Assembly (NCBI RefSeq): GCF_003944715.1
Contig: NZ_RWIT01000003.1
Coordinates: 372,001 to 436,000 of the forward strand
From: Hymenobacter rigui
GTDB lineage: Bacteria > Bacteroidota > Bacteroidia > Cytophagales > Hymenobacteraceae
DNA: 64,000 nucleotides
Direction of reading: 5' to 3'
Notes under the pieces: model-generated
The model's database searches: none
What the model was told of the DNA's origin: nothing
The model's input: only the letters and a program-made list of their open reading frames with translations
Shown: positions 36,532 to 45,674 of the stretch, piece after piece
Layout of the letters: every line of letters starts with the position of its first letter
Numbering within the stretch: position 1 is the stretch's first letter
Program-made: the position numbers and the translations under genes

Positions 36532-38118
36532 ATGCAACGACTGGACATGAAGCAGCTTCTCTCGCAGAAGCTGTCACCCCAACAGATTCAATTCATTAAG
36601 CTCCTGCAAATCCCGACGGTGGAGCTAGAGGCGCGCATCAAGGAAGAGCTGGAGGCCAACCCGGCCCTGGAGGAAGGCGACGACCAGGAGGACGAGTTTG
36701 ACGAACAGGAGCGCGACGACTCCGACGACGCGGAAGACGATTTCGACGACCCGGACTCCGAGTTTGACAACCCCGACAACACGCTGGACGAGGATTTCGA
36801 CGGCGACCAAGCCGAGGAGCAGCCCGAAATTGACCTCAGCGCCAAGGATGAGCCTACAGAAATCAAGGAGTCGGAATCAGCCGATGACCTGGACCTGAGC
36901 GACTACCTTCACGACGACGAAATAGCCGGCTACAAAATGCAGGGCGACGGCCCCGGCGAGGACGAGGACGACCGGGAAATGCCCCTGGCCGATACCAGCG
37001 GCTCACTTATCGACAACCTGCTCGACCAGCTGGGCTTTGCCAGCCTCGATGAGAAGCAGGAAGCCATTGGCCGCCAGCTCATCGGCTCCATCGACGGCGA
37101 CGGGTACATCCGCCGCGACCTGTCGGCCATTGCCAACGACTTGGCATTTTCGCAGAACATCGAGGCCACCGTGCCCGAAATCGAGAGCGTGTTGCACGTC
37201 ATCCAGACGTTTGACCCGGCCGGCATCGGGGCCCGCGACCTGCAGGAGTGCCTGCTGCTGCAGTTGGAGCGCCGCCCTCAGGATGAGGACACCGAGCACG
37301 CCGAACAGATCCTGAACGACACGTTCGACGAGTTTACCAAAAAGCACTATCAGCGCATTCAGCAGAAGCTGGACCTGGAAGACGATGAGCTGAAGGACGC
37401 CATTGCCCTCATTCTCAAGCTCAACCCCAAGCCCGGCGGTACGGGCCCGGTGGGCATGGGCAAGGTGCAGTACATCATTCCCGACTTTATTCTGACCCAC
37501 GACAACGGCCAGTTCAACCTCACGCTGAACTCCCGCAACGCCCCCGATCTGCGCGTATCGCCGGCCTATACGGATATGTTCCGGGCCTACGATAAGGCGT
37601 CGAAAAAGGACAAGAAGATGAAGGAGGCCGTGACCTTCGTGAAGCAGAAGCTGGACTCGGCCAAGTGGTTTATTGATGCCATCCGGCAGCGCCAGAACAC
37701 GCTGCTGCGCACCATGGATGCCATTGTGCGCTACCAGAGCGAGTTCTTTGCTGAGGGCGACGAGAGCAAGCTACGGCCCATGATTCTGAAAGACATTGCC
37801 CAAGAAATCGGCATGGACATCAGCACCGTGAGCCGGGTGGCCAACTCCAAGGCCGTGCAGACGGAGTTCGGCATCTACCCGCTTAAATACTTCTTCTCCG
37901 AAGGCATTGCCACTGACTCGGGAGAGGATGCGTCGAGCCGGGAGGTGAAGCACATTCTAAAGGAAATCATTGAGGGCGAGCAGAAAAACCGACCCCTCAG
38001 CGACGATAAGCTGGAAAAGATGCTCAATGCCCGGGGCTATAACATTGCCCGCCGCACGGTGGCCAAGTACCGGGAGCAGCTCAATATTCCGGTGGCCCGT
38101 CTGCGCAAGGAGCTGTAA
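36532..38118 (+). CDS. rpoN: RNA polymerase sigma-54 factor (RpoN)
   Basis: 528 residues. Region I (Gln/Leu-rich, activator-responsive) is MKQLLSQKLSPQQIQFIKLL. Region II is unusually long and acidic (about residues 45-145, runs of Asp/Glu). The core-binding part follows (LDQLGFASLDEKQEAIG, TFDPAGIGARDLQE). The -12 helix-turn-helix is KDIAQEIGMDISTVSRVANS, and the RpoN box near the C-terminus is ARRTVAKYREQL, which contacts the -24 element. No sigma-54 activator or -24/-12 target promoter was noticed in the window. Predicted promoter at 36475. Confidence 0.96.
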   Translation: MQRLDMKQLLSQKLSPQQIQFIKLLQIPTVELEARIKEELEANPALEEGDDQEDEFDEQERDDSDDAEDDFDDPDSEFDNPDNTLDEDFDGDQAEEQPEIDLSAKDEPTEIKESESADDLDLSDYLHDDEIAGYKMQGDGPGEDEDDREMPLADTSGSLIDNLLDQLGFASLDEKQEAIGRQLIGSIDGDGYIRRDLSAIANDLAFSQNIEATVPEIESVLHVIQTFDPAGIGARDLQECLLLQLERRPQDEDTEHAEQILNDTFDEFTKKHYQRIQQKLDLEDDELKDAIALILKLNPKPGGTGPVGMGKVQYIIPDFILTHDNGQFNLTLNSRNAPDLRVSPAYTDMFRAYDKASKKDKKMKEAVTFVKQKLDSAKWFIDAIRQRQNTLLRTMDAIVRYQSEFFAEGDESKLRPMILKDIAQEIGMDISTVSRVANSKAVQTEFGIYPLKYFFSEGIATDSGEDASSREVKHILKEIIEGEQKNRPLSDDKLEKMLNARGYNIARRTVAKYREQLNIPVARLRKEL

Positions 38119-38145
38119 AACTTCGTTTCCGGCTCAGATATAACC

Positions 38146-38182
38146 AGAACGTCATGTTGCGATATGCGCGGCATGACGTTCT
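38146..38182. repeat. Dispersed palindromic repeat, GAACGTCATG family, copy 3
   Basis: AGAACGTCATG (38146-38156) and CATGACGTTCT (38172-38182), an 11-bp perfect dyad followed by TTGCTTTTTC. Lies between rpoN and the next same-strand gene and may terminate rpoN. An ATG inside it (38154) is unlikely to be used. Confidence 0.85.
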
Positions 38183-38222
38183 TTGCTTTTTCAGTCGTCT
38201 CTCTTACTCCGTACCCAACTGT

Positions 38223-38813
38223 TTGAAAAAGCACCTCGCCACCCTGCTTTCCGCCGTGTTTCATCCGCTTCTGGTGCCATCGTACCTGGCCGGGCTGGTG
38301 GAATTGCAGCAAGCTACGGGTGGCAGCCGGCTCTGGACGGTGGTGGTGTTTACGTTTCTGCTACCCACGGGCGCGGCAATGCTGCTGCTGCGGCTGGGCC
38401 GGATTGACTCGCTGGAGATGCCCCGGCGGCAGCAGCGGGCCTGGCCGTTGGGGCTGGCAGCCCTCAGTTTCGGGGCTGGGGCCGGATGGCTGCACTGGCA
38501 GCATGCCGCGCCGGCGTTGGTGGTGGGGCTGGCGGGCATGGCCGTGGCCGTACTGCTCACCTTCCTGATTACGTTGCGCTGGAAAATATCGGCGCACGGC
38601 GTGGGCATGGGTGGGGCGGCCGGGCTGCTGCTGGCCCTCTACTTACAACACCGTATTGGCCCGGCATGGGTGCTGGTAGCAGCAGGGCTGGCGGCGGCCG
38701 TGGGCTGGGCCCGGCTGGCGCTGCGGGCCCACACGTCGGCGCAGGTGTGGGCGGGCCTGGCCCTAGGCGTGAGCGTGGCCCTGGGCTGCAGCATGGTGCT
38801 GGCATTGGGGTAG
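38223..38813 (+). CDS. PAP2-like membrane protein
   Basis: About 196 residues with five or six hydrophobic segments (LATLLSAVFHPLLVPSYLAG, VVVFTFLLPTGAAMLLL, LVVGLAGMAVAVLLTFLI and two more). The patches WKISAHGVGMGGAAG and RLALRAHTSAQVWAGLALG recall the catalytic PSGH and SRxxxxxHxxxD segments of PAP2 lipid phosphatases, but the Pro-Ser-Gly-His core is altered, so activity is doubtful. I chose TTG 38223 (LKKHLATLL); the earlier ATG 38154 lies in the repeat palindrome. 112 bp upstream of the hybrid kinase on the same strand. Confidence 0.65.
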   Translation: MKKHLATLLSAVFHPLLVPSYLAGLVELQQATGGSRLWTVVVFTFLLPTGAAMLLLRLGRIDSLEMPRRQQRAWPLGLAALSFGAGAGWLHWQHAAPALVVGLAGMAVAVLLTFLITLRWKISAHGVGMGGAAGLLLALYLQHRIGPAWVLVAAGLAAAVGWARLALRAHTSAQVWAGLALGVSVALGCSMVLALG

Positions 38814-38925
38814 CCCAATTCGTTGCGTATCTTTCTTGGGCTAACCTGCGCCGAGTCGGTTGGCTGACCGGCCGGGATGCCGTGTTGGCCGGTTTACCGC
38901 TTCCGTTGCCCCCTGCCGCTTCCGT

Positions 38926-41900
38926 ATGCTTGCTTCCCCCGATTCTGCCCCTACTCTCGAATCTCTGACGGCCCAGTTGGAGCAGGAGCGCCAGGGGCGT
39001 ATGGCTGCCGAACAGCAGATCCAGACCATCCGCCGTCACCTTACATCCACGCAGCGCACTGTCGTGCGCCTCACCGACAGCATTACCCGCCTCACCCAGA
39101 ACCTGCGGGTGGGTGTGCTGGTCGTGCATCAGAACGGCATGGTGGCCCTGCTCAACCAGGAGTTCTGCGACTTGCTGGGCATTGAGGAAATTCCGCCGCT
39201 GGGTAATAAGGAACAGCCCGTACAGCCGATTCTGGAGGCGCTCATTGCCCAGTCGGCCCGGCCGGAGGTTACCCGCCAACGCTTGGCCATGATGCGGCAG
39301 GTAGATCAGCGGGTGCTGGGTGAAGACCTGGAGCTGGCCGACAGCACCGTGCTGGAGGTGGATTTTATTCCGCTCAGCGGCCCCGATGAGCTGGTGGCGG
39401 CCGGGTACATGTTGTCGTTCCGGGATGTTACTCAGTCGCGCCGGGCCGAGCAATATACCCACTCCTTATCGCGCATACCGGGCCAGAACCCCAACCCCGT
39501 GCTGCGCCTGCACGCCGATGGCCGCCTGCTCTACAGCAACCCCGCCGCCGACCAGCTCCGACAGGAATATCTGCACCCGCATCAGGAGCCCAATTTGCCC
39601 CGGCAGGTGTATCAGGCGGCCCTGGATGCCCTAGCGGGTGGTCAGCAGCTGCTCCGGCGGGAAATGTGGTTCTGGCAGCGGTGCTACCAGGTGGCCATTG
39701 CCCCATTCGTGGATGACCAGTACGTCAACCTGTATTTCACCGATATTACCCTGCTCAAGGACGCCGAAAGCCGGCTGGTGGAGCAGCAGGAGTTCTATGA
39801 AACTGTGCTTAACCATTTACCCGCCGATGTGGTGGTGTTTGATGCAGAGCACCGCTACCGTTTTGTGAACCCGGCCGCCATTCGCAACGAGGAAATGCGG
39901 CAATGGATTATCGGCCACGATGACTTTGAGTATGCCACCCACCGGGGCCGCACCGACGAGCAGGCCCGGGCCCGCCGGGCGCTGTTTGAGCAGGCGGTGC
40001 GGCAACGCAATGTGTTGGCCTGGGAAGAGCAAATTCCTACCCCGGACGGGCCTCGCCTGGCGTTGCGCCACCTGCAGGCCGTGTATGGCCCCCAGGATGA
40101 AGTGCGTATGGTAATCGGGTACGGCGTAGATATTACGGAACGCCACACCGCCGAGGAGCGCCTGCGCCGTAGCGAGGCAATTCTGCAGGAAAACCAGCAC
40201 TTTGTCCGGCTGGTGGTGGATACCACGCCCAGCTTTATCTGGGTGACGGATGGACGTGGCAATGTGTTATTCAGTAACCGTGCGTTTGATGAGCTGGTAG
40301 AGAACAGCTCCCACCGGGAAGTGGATCCGGATGACTTCGCCAATCCGGTTGCCGCTGAAGCCCGCGCCTTTGTAACCACTGATGAGCAGGTGCTGAGTAC
40401 CGGCCAGGAGCTGGTGCAGGAAACCACCTACACCCTGCGCGACGGTACTACCATGTGGCTGCAGACAGTAAAGCGGCCTTTATACCGCGTGGATGGCTCC
40501 GTAAACGTGCTGGGGGTGAGCACCGACATCACCGAAATGAAGCGGACCCGCCAGACGCTGGAGCGCAGCGCCAAGCAGTACCGCGACCTGATGCACTACT
40601 CGCAGGCTCTCATCTGCACCCACGATTTACAGGGCGTCCTGCTGTCCGTCAACCCGGCCGCGGCCCAGTTGGTGGGCATGGTACCCGAGCTGCTGATTGG
40701 CCGCACCCTCGCGGAGGTACTCACCCCCGACCTGCATCCGCAGCTGGAGCAGTACCTGCAGCAGGCCCACGAGCAGCAGGAACTAACCGGCCTGATGACC
40801 CTGCGTGACCCTGACGGCCGGCCTCACCACCTGATTTACAACAACTACCGCGTAGAGGAGCCCGGCGAGCTGCCGTACGTAATTGCCTACGGCCAGGAAA
40901 TAACCGAGCGGATTCTGGCAGAGCAGGAGCTGGTACGGGCCAAGGAAGAAGCTGAAAATACGGCCCGAGCCAAGGAAAATTTCCTGGCCAACATGAGTCA
41001 CGAAATCCGGACCCCCATTAACGGGATTCTGGGCATGGCCGGGCTGCTGGCCAAAACCCCACTCGATGCGGCCCAACAGGACCATTTACAGGTGTTGCGC
41101 AACTCCGGCCGCCATTTGCTCACCGTCATCAACGACGTGCTGGATGTAGCCAAGATTGAAGCTGGCAAGCTTGAAATGGAGCAGATAGCTTTCGATATCT
41201 GCCAGTCAGTTAAAGAGGGCGTGCAGAGCCAGGTATACCGGGCCGAGGAAAAGGGAATTGAGTTTCGGTGGGTCCCGCTGCAGCTCCGCCACCCCGTCGT
41301 TATCGGCGACCCGGGCCGGCTCAACCAGATTCTGCTGAACCTGATCAGCAATGCCATCAAATTCACCCACCAGGGCTTCGTGGAGCTAGGCTGCAAGCTG
41401 CGGCAGGAAACTGCTGCTACGCTGGACCTGGAGTTTTATGTGCGCGACTCCGGCATTGGTATTTCCGCCGACAAGCAGGACACCATTTTCGAGAGCTTTT
41501 CGCAGGCCTACGCCGATATTTCACGCCGGTTTGGGGGCACCGGCCTGGGCCTCACCATCAGCCGTAGCTTAGTGCAGCAGCTGGGGGGTCACATGTGGGT
41601 GGAAAGCGAAGAAGGCAAAGGCAGTACGTTCTGTTTCTCACTCACTTTTGCCAAAGGCGCACGTACGCTGCCGGAACCGGCTCCGCTCCCCCCGCTGGAC
41701 CCCACCGCCCTGCGGGGCAAACGCGTGCTGCTGGTTGAAGACCACCCGGTAAATCAGCAGCTGGCGCTGCTGATTCTGGAAGGTTGGCAGGTGGAAACCC
41801 ACGTCGCCTCCAACGGCAACGAAGCCCTGACCCAGCTGGAGGCCCGCCTCTATGATGTGGTGCTGATGGATATTCAGATGCCCGGCATGAGCGGCCTTGA

Positions 41901-42543
41901 TGTGGCCCACCGCCTGCGCCAGCACCCCGATCCGCTCCGGGCCGGCACACCGGTTATTGCCCTCACTGCCAACGTCATGCGCTCCGACAATGAAATGTAC
42001 CGCGCGGCCGGGTTGGATTATTTATCGAAGCCCTTCGAGGAGAATGACCTGTTCCGGAAGCTGGAAGCCAACCTGCGGCCGGTGCCGGTGGCAACGCTGG
42101 AAACCAGTGCCCTCCCGCAGGATGCTTCCGAAGCAAGTGCCGGATTTCTGTCAGCGGCCGTCATGGAGGCCGTGCCTGGCCCGGAAGCACTGCTGTATAA
42201 CCTGAGCCGCCTACGGGATACCGCGCATGGCAGTACCATTTTTATGCAGAAGGTAATTGGCTCGTTCCGGACGCATACCCCGGCAGCCATAGTTCAACTA
42301 TTGGAGGCCACTACGGCCGGCAACTGGGCGGTGGTCGGCAGTCTGGCGCACAAGCTTCGGCCGTCGTTGCAGCTATTAGGCATTGAGGCAGCCTACGGTC
42401 CCGTTGCTGTATTGGAGCCCTTCTCCCGCTCTGAGTCGCCGCTGCCGCACCCATCCGAGGCGGAGCTAACCGCCGCCGCTCAACAGCTGATAGCCGTATT
42501 GACGGCGGTAGTGGAGCAGCTGGCCCATGCCCTAACGGAGTAG
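38926..42543 (+). CDS. Hybrid sensor histidine kinase with multiple PAS, receiver and Hpt domains
   Basis: 1205 residues from ATG 38926 (MLASPDSAPTLESLTAQLEQE). A coiled-coil start (about 10-60) leads to about five PAS-type domains (for example RVGVLVVHQNGMVALLNQEF-type and ILQENQHFVRLVVDTTPSFI regions). HisKA is at about 685-750 (ENFLANMSHEIRTPINGILG), the ATP-binding domain at about 780-905 (LLNLISNAIKFTHQ, GTGLGLTISRSL), a receiver at about 930-1050 (LLVEDHPVNQQ, VVLMDIQMPGMSG, LTANVMRS, LSKPFEENDL), and a C-terminal Hpt-like domain with AHKLRPSLQLLG (about residue 1141). Full phosphorelay within one protein, no membrane anchor. Convergent with the LytTR regulator, which could be its output partner. 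Confidence 0.92.
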   Translation: MLASPDSAPTLESLTAQLEQERQGRMAAEQQIQTIRRHLTSTQRTVVRLTDSITRLTQNLRVGVLVVHQNGMVALLNQEFCDLLGIEEIPPLGNKEQPVQPILEALIAQSARPEVTRQRLAMMRQVDQRVLGEDLELADSTVLEVDFIPLSGPDELVAAGYMLSFRDVTQSRRAEQYTHSLSRIPGQNPNPVLRLHADGRLLYSNPAADQLRQEYLHPHQEPNLPRQVYQAALDALAGGQQLLRREMWFWQRCYQVAIAPFVDDQYVNLYFTDITLLKDAESRLVEQQEFYETVLNHLPADVVVFDAEHRYRFVNPAAIRNEEMRQWIIGHDDFEYATHRGRTDEQARARRALFEQAVRQRNVLAWEEQIPTPDGPRLALRHLQAVYGPQDEVRMVIGYGVDITERHTAEERLRRSEAILQENQHFVRLVVDTTPSFIWVTDGRGNVLFSNRAFDELVENSSHREVDPDDFANPVAAEARAFVTTDEQVLSTGQELVQETTYTLRDGTTMWLQTVKRPLYRVDGSVNVLGVSTDITEMKRTRQTLERSAKQYRDLMHYSQALICTHDLQGVLLSVNPAAAQLVGMVPELLIGRTLAEVLTPDLHPQLEQYLQQAHEQQELTGLMTLRDPDGRPHHLIYNNYRVEEPGELPYVIAYGQEITERILAEQELVRAKEEAENTARAKENFLANMSHEIRTPINGILGMAGLLAKTPLDAAQQDHLQVLRNSGRHLLTVINDVLDVAKIEAGKLEMEQIAFDICQSVKEGVQSQVYRAEEKGIEFRWVPLQLRHPVVIGDPGRLNQILLNLISNAIKFTHQGFVELGCKLRQETAATLDLEFYVRDSGIGISADKQDTIFESFSQAYADISRRFGGTGLGLTISRSLVQQLGGHMWVESEEGKGSTFCFSLTFAKGARTLPEPAPLPPLDPTALRGKRVLLVEDHPVNQQLALLILEGWQVETHVASNGNEALTQLEARLYDVVLMDIQMPGMSGLDVAHRLRQHPDPLRAGTPVIALTANVMRSDNEMYRAAGLDYLSKPFEENDLFRKLEANLRPVPVATLETSALPQDASEASAGFLSAAVMEAVPGPEALLYNLSRLRDTAHGSTIFMQKVIGSFRTHTPAAIVQLLEATTAGNWAVVGSLAHKLRPSLQLLGIEAAYGPVAVLEPFSRSESPLPHPSEAELTAAAQQLIAVLTAVVEQLAHALTE

Positions 42544-42552
42544 CCAGCATAC

Positions 42553-42603
42553 AAGCACAGCAACGCCCCGCAAGATGAGTTGCGGGGCGTTGCTGTGCTT
42601 TTG
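42553..42603. terminator. Bidirectional terminator, hybrid kinase / LytTR gene
   Basis: A perfect 21-bp stem: arm 42553-42573 (AAGCACAGCAACGCCCCGCA and one more base) with arm 42580-42600 and a 6-nt loop, then TTTG. One of the strongest hairpins in the window. Confidence 0.95.
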
Positions 42604-42626
42604 AAAATGGTCCGGCCGGCCGGTTA

Positions 42627-43355
42627 TCAAATCCGGTTCAGCTTACGAAAGAAGGCCTCCTGGTAAGACTTGCCGATGGGCACGTGCTGACCTCCGGGCA
42701 CTACGGCGGCCCCATCTTCAATGGCCTCAATGCGGCGCATGTTCAGAATATACGACCGGTGTACCCGCACAAAATGGTCGAACGGCAGGCGCGCATCCAG
42801 GGCTTTCATGGTGGTGTATACAATGTATTTCTGCTTGTCCGTCACAATGATAACGTAGTCCGAAAGGGCTTCAATGTAGAGTACATCATCAAAGTTGATG
42901 CGTACCATCTTGTTGTTCACCTTCACAAACAGGTCGTGGTCGGGGGGGGCTGCCGGAGCGGCCGGAGCCGCGGCAGCTACCGGCGTGGCGTGCTGCTGCA
43001 GGGCCCGCTGCACTGCGCGGCTGAAGCGGGCGTAGTCAAACGGCTTTACCAGGTAATCCGTCACCCGCAGATCAAACGCATCCACGGCAAAATCCTCGTG
43101 GGCGGTAGTCAGAATAACGATGGGTGGGTCAGACAGCACGCGCAGCAGGTCCAAGCCGTTGAGCTGTGGCATCTGCACGTCCAGAAATAGTACGTCCACT
43201 TTATTGCCGGCCCGGAAGTAGTTCAGGCCCTGCAGCGCGTCATCCATGGAGGCAACCAGCTGCAGCGAGTCGGTGAGAGAGATATAGTGTTCCAGCGTCA
43301 GCCGGTTTATTTCTTCATCGTCGATGATGGCACAGGTTAGAACGGGAGCGGACAT
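42627..43355 (-). CDS. LytTR-family response regulator
   Basis: 242 residues. Receiver domain (1-125): acidic pocket IIDDEEIN, phospho-Asp in VLFLDVQMP (about residue 60), ILTTAHE and the switch Lys in YLVKPFDY. An Ala/Pro-rich linker (about 122-138) joins the LytTR DNA-binding domain: VNNKMVRINFDDVLYIEALS, VRVHRSYILNMRRIEAIED and HVPIGKSYQEAFF. It regulates transcription by binding paired direct repeats. Convergent with the hybrid kinase and possibly acting with it, though LytTR regulators usually pair with LytS/His_kinase proteins; the partner is inference. Confidence 0.94.
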   Translation of the reverse strand: MSAPVLTCAIIDDEEINRLTLEHYISLTDSLQLVASMDDALQGLNYFRAGNKVDVLFLDVQMPQLNGLDLLRVLSDPPIVILTTAHEDFAVDAFDLRVTDYLVKPFDYARFSRAVQRALQQHATPVAAAAPAAPAAPPDHDLFVKVNNKMVRINFDDVLYIEALSDYVIIVTDKQKYIVYTTMKALDARLPFDHFVRVHRSYILNMRRIEAIEDGAAVVPGGQHVPIGKSYQEAFFRKLNRI

Positions 43356-43644
43356 AGTGACGCGGGAAAGGAGTATAGGTCGTAACCTACTGATTTTCTA
43401 AGGCAAATCCATCTTCATCGGCCCAGAAATGGTGTCTGAGGCAGGAAATCAGCTGTTTATCGGGTAGCTAAGCTAGTTGGCGGCGGGTTGCCAATCAAGC
43501 CGTTCGGCAAGTCCTGCCCTTCTTTTCTCTTTTTGAGAATAATCCGGCACACTAGGAAACGTTCCAGTATCCTCCCCGTCAGGTTTCGGGCAGCACAGCG
43601 GAGGCCGCTTTTCCTGATTTGAATTACCTAAAAATAGCTGACGC

Positions 43645-45030
43645 TCAGGGCCGCTGGGCCATTTCAGCCGCTACCAGCTGCTGCACCTCAGGCCGCTGAA
43701 AGTCATCCTCCGTCTGAATGTGCGGCATCAGGCGCTGCATGATGCGCTCCTGGGCCTGTCCGTTGGCCAGGGCTTCGGCGTAAGGCAGGCTCGAGAAAGT
43801 AACCTGCGAGTACAAGGGCAGCCACTTATCGGGGTATTGGGCCGAGAGCTTGCTCTCAATTTTTTTCTGGAGCAGAAACCGGGGGTCGGCTACCCGGTCG
43901 CGCATTTCCTGGAAGTTGTACACCGCCAGACTGGCCATGGCATCGGTGTTGGGCTTGCGCGAATCCTCAAACTCCTGAAACACCTTCTCCCAGTTGTGGC
44001 CGTGGCGGTGCAGCAGCTCATTCAGGATGGTGCAGTCCTCGAAGCCGGCATTCATGCCCTGCCCATAAAACGGCACAATGGCGTGCGCGGCATCGCCCAG
44101 CAGCAGCACTTGGTCCTGCACCGCCCACGGAAAGCAGCGGATAGTAACCAGGGAGCTGGTCGGATTCTCAAAAAACTCAGTTTGCAGGTTGGGCATCAGC
44201 GGTACGGCATCCGGAAATACCCGCTCAAAAAACGCCTGAACTTGCTCCGGTGTCTGGAGCGTAGCAAAGGAATCGGGGCCTTCGTAGGGGAAAAACAAGG
44301 TGCAGTTGAAAGAGCCATCGAGGTTGGGCAGGGCAATCATCATGTACTGCCCGCGCGGCCAGATGTGCAGCGCATTTTTCTCAATGGGCCACTGTCCGTC
44401 CGGCGCCGCCTCAATGGTAAGCTCCTTATAACCGTAATCCAGAAACTCCTGCGAGTAGTTAAACCGGTCGGTGCGCTGCAGGGCGCTGCGCACTGCCGAA
44501 AACGCCCCATCTACGCCAAACAGACGCTGATACGGCACCACCCGGCTTTGCTGGGTAGCAGTATCCAACAGCTCCAGCTCCTGGCGCTTCAAATCTACCC
44601 GGCGGCATTGCTGGTTGAAATACAGCCGAATGCCCGGCTCCTGCTCCACCAGATCCAGCATCCGGCGGTTGAGGCCGGCCCGCGACACGGAGTAGATGGA
44701 CTGGCCGGCCTGTCCGTATGGCTGAAACGTGAGTCCGCCGTGGGTATCGTGCATCATGCGGCCATGCATCGGAATGGCCACTTCGCGCACCGCCTCCGCA
44801 ATGCCTACCCCTTCCAGGGCCCGCCACCCCCTGTCGGAGAGGGCCAAGTTAATAGAACGCCCTTCAACGGGGCCAGCCTTCCGGATATCGGGGCGGCGCT
44901 CAAACAGCTCCACTATGTGCCCGTGCCGGGCCAGATACAACCCTAATAGGGAGCCAACCAGCCCGCCACCCAGTATGGTCAGCATTTCCGGAGCATTAAG
45001 AGCAGAGGTAGAGGAACGAACGTTGGCCAT
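43645..45030 (-). CDS. kmo: Kynurenine 3-monooxygenase
   Basis: 461 residues. FAD- and NADPH-dependent hydroxylase turning L-kynurenine into 3-hydroxykynurenine. FAD motif TILGGGLVGSLLGLYLARHG (about residue 18), then GPVEGRSINLALSDRGW and GVGIAEAVREVAIPMHGRMM (typical of KMO), IWPRGQYMMIALPNLDGSFN, and the second FAD motif LLGDAAHAIVPFYGQGMNAG. The C-terminal helices (FLLQKKIESKLSA, PLYSQVTFSSLPY) match bacterial KMOs. ATG 45030 gives a 15-residue lead before MLTILGGG; ATG 44985 is possible. Distant from the other kynurenine genes, but on the same strand. Confidence 0.94.
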   Translation of the reverse strand: MANVRSSTSALNAPEMLTILGGGLVGSLLGLYLARHGHIVELFERRPDIRKAGPVEGRSINLALSDRGWRALEGVGIAEAVREVAIPMHGRMMHDTHGGLTFQPYGQAGQSIYSVSRAGLNRRMLDLVEQEPGIRLYFNQQCRRVDLKRQELELLDTATQQSRVVPYQRLFGVDGAFSAVRSALQRTDRFNYSQEFLDYGYKELTIEAAPDGQWPIEKNALHIWPRGQYMMIALPNLDGSFNCTLFFPYEGPDSFATLQTPEQVQAFFERVFPDAVPLMPNLQTEFFENPTSSLVTIRCFPWAVQDQVLLLGDAAHAIVPFYGQGMNAGFEDCTILNELLHRHGHNWEKVFQEFEDSRKPNTDAMASLAVYNFQEMRDRVADPRFLLQKKIESKLSAQYPDKWLPLYSQVTFSSLPYAEALANGQAQERIMQRLMPHIQTEDDFQRPEVQQLVAAEMAQRP

Positions 45031-45674
45031 AGGGGCACAGGATCAGGTACGGAGGAAGGAAAGCCAGAACGGCGAATGTAAATGATTCTGCCGGCATCTT
45101 TTGATCGAGTAAAACAGCCTGTTGAACAGGCTGGCAGGCGCTATTAGCCGGAACTCATTTTCACTCAATTCGCAAGTCCATAGCTTTGAACTATTAAATG
45201 ATTCTGTTGATCTAATACTCTACCCCCATGTCCCTTGTTTCTGCTTATCCAGTTATTGCTTTTACGCGCCGCTGCAACCGCCATCAGCGCCGGGCCGTCC
45301 GCCGCGTCCGCCTGACCAGCTTCCCGGCTTCGTCCAATCTGCGGCACTTCCCTCGCTTTACCGGCGCGGGCCGGGCTGCTGATGCAGCAGCAGATCCAAA
45401 AACTGTTTTACAGATCGGACACTATGTGTTAGGGGATGAAAGCTGCCCTCTGTTGTATGGCCCAGAGGATATCCGCTACTAAACACGTGGCGTCGGGCCC
45501 CGGCTCCTGAAGCCGCGCGTATACCTGTTGTCCCGAATAAATACAACTGACAACACCATTCAAATTCATGACTGTCAACTGCTTAAAAGTAGTTTATTCG
45601 GCATACATACGATATATTTGCATCCCGTTTCCTGAAAGCAACGGGCTTTACCCATTTTTTAGAATTTTCACAGT
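45031..45674. other. Intergenic region with one doubtful small ORF
   Basis: 644 bp between kmo and the TonB receptor gene. A plus-strand frame from 45228 to 45482 would encode 84 residues (MSLVSAYPVIAFTRRCNRHQ, then an Arg-rich stretch and IGHYVLGDESCPLLYGPED). It has no domain, no signal and no clear ribosome site, so I do not call it. The last 100 bases are AT-rich and hold the receptor promoter candidate at 45613. No repeat, RNA gene or riboswitch recognised. Confidence 0.4.
45613..45620 (+). promoter_or_regulatory. Candidate -7 element of first TonB receptor gene
   Basis: TATATTTG, a full match to TAnnTTTG, 54 nt before the ATG, in an AT-rich stretch. The upstream GTTTATTC could act as a weak -33 region. 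Confidence 0.5.

Noticed and set aside
45228..45482. 84-residue plus-strand ORF between kmo and the first receptor gene
   Set aside because: No domain, signal or ribosome-binding evidence; kept only as a note in the intergenic entry.
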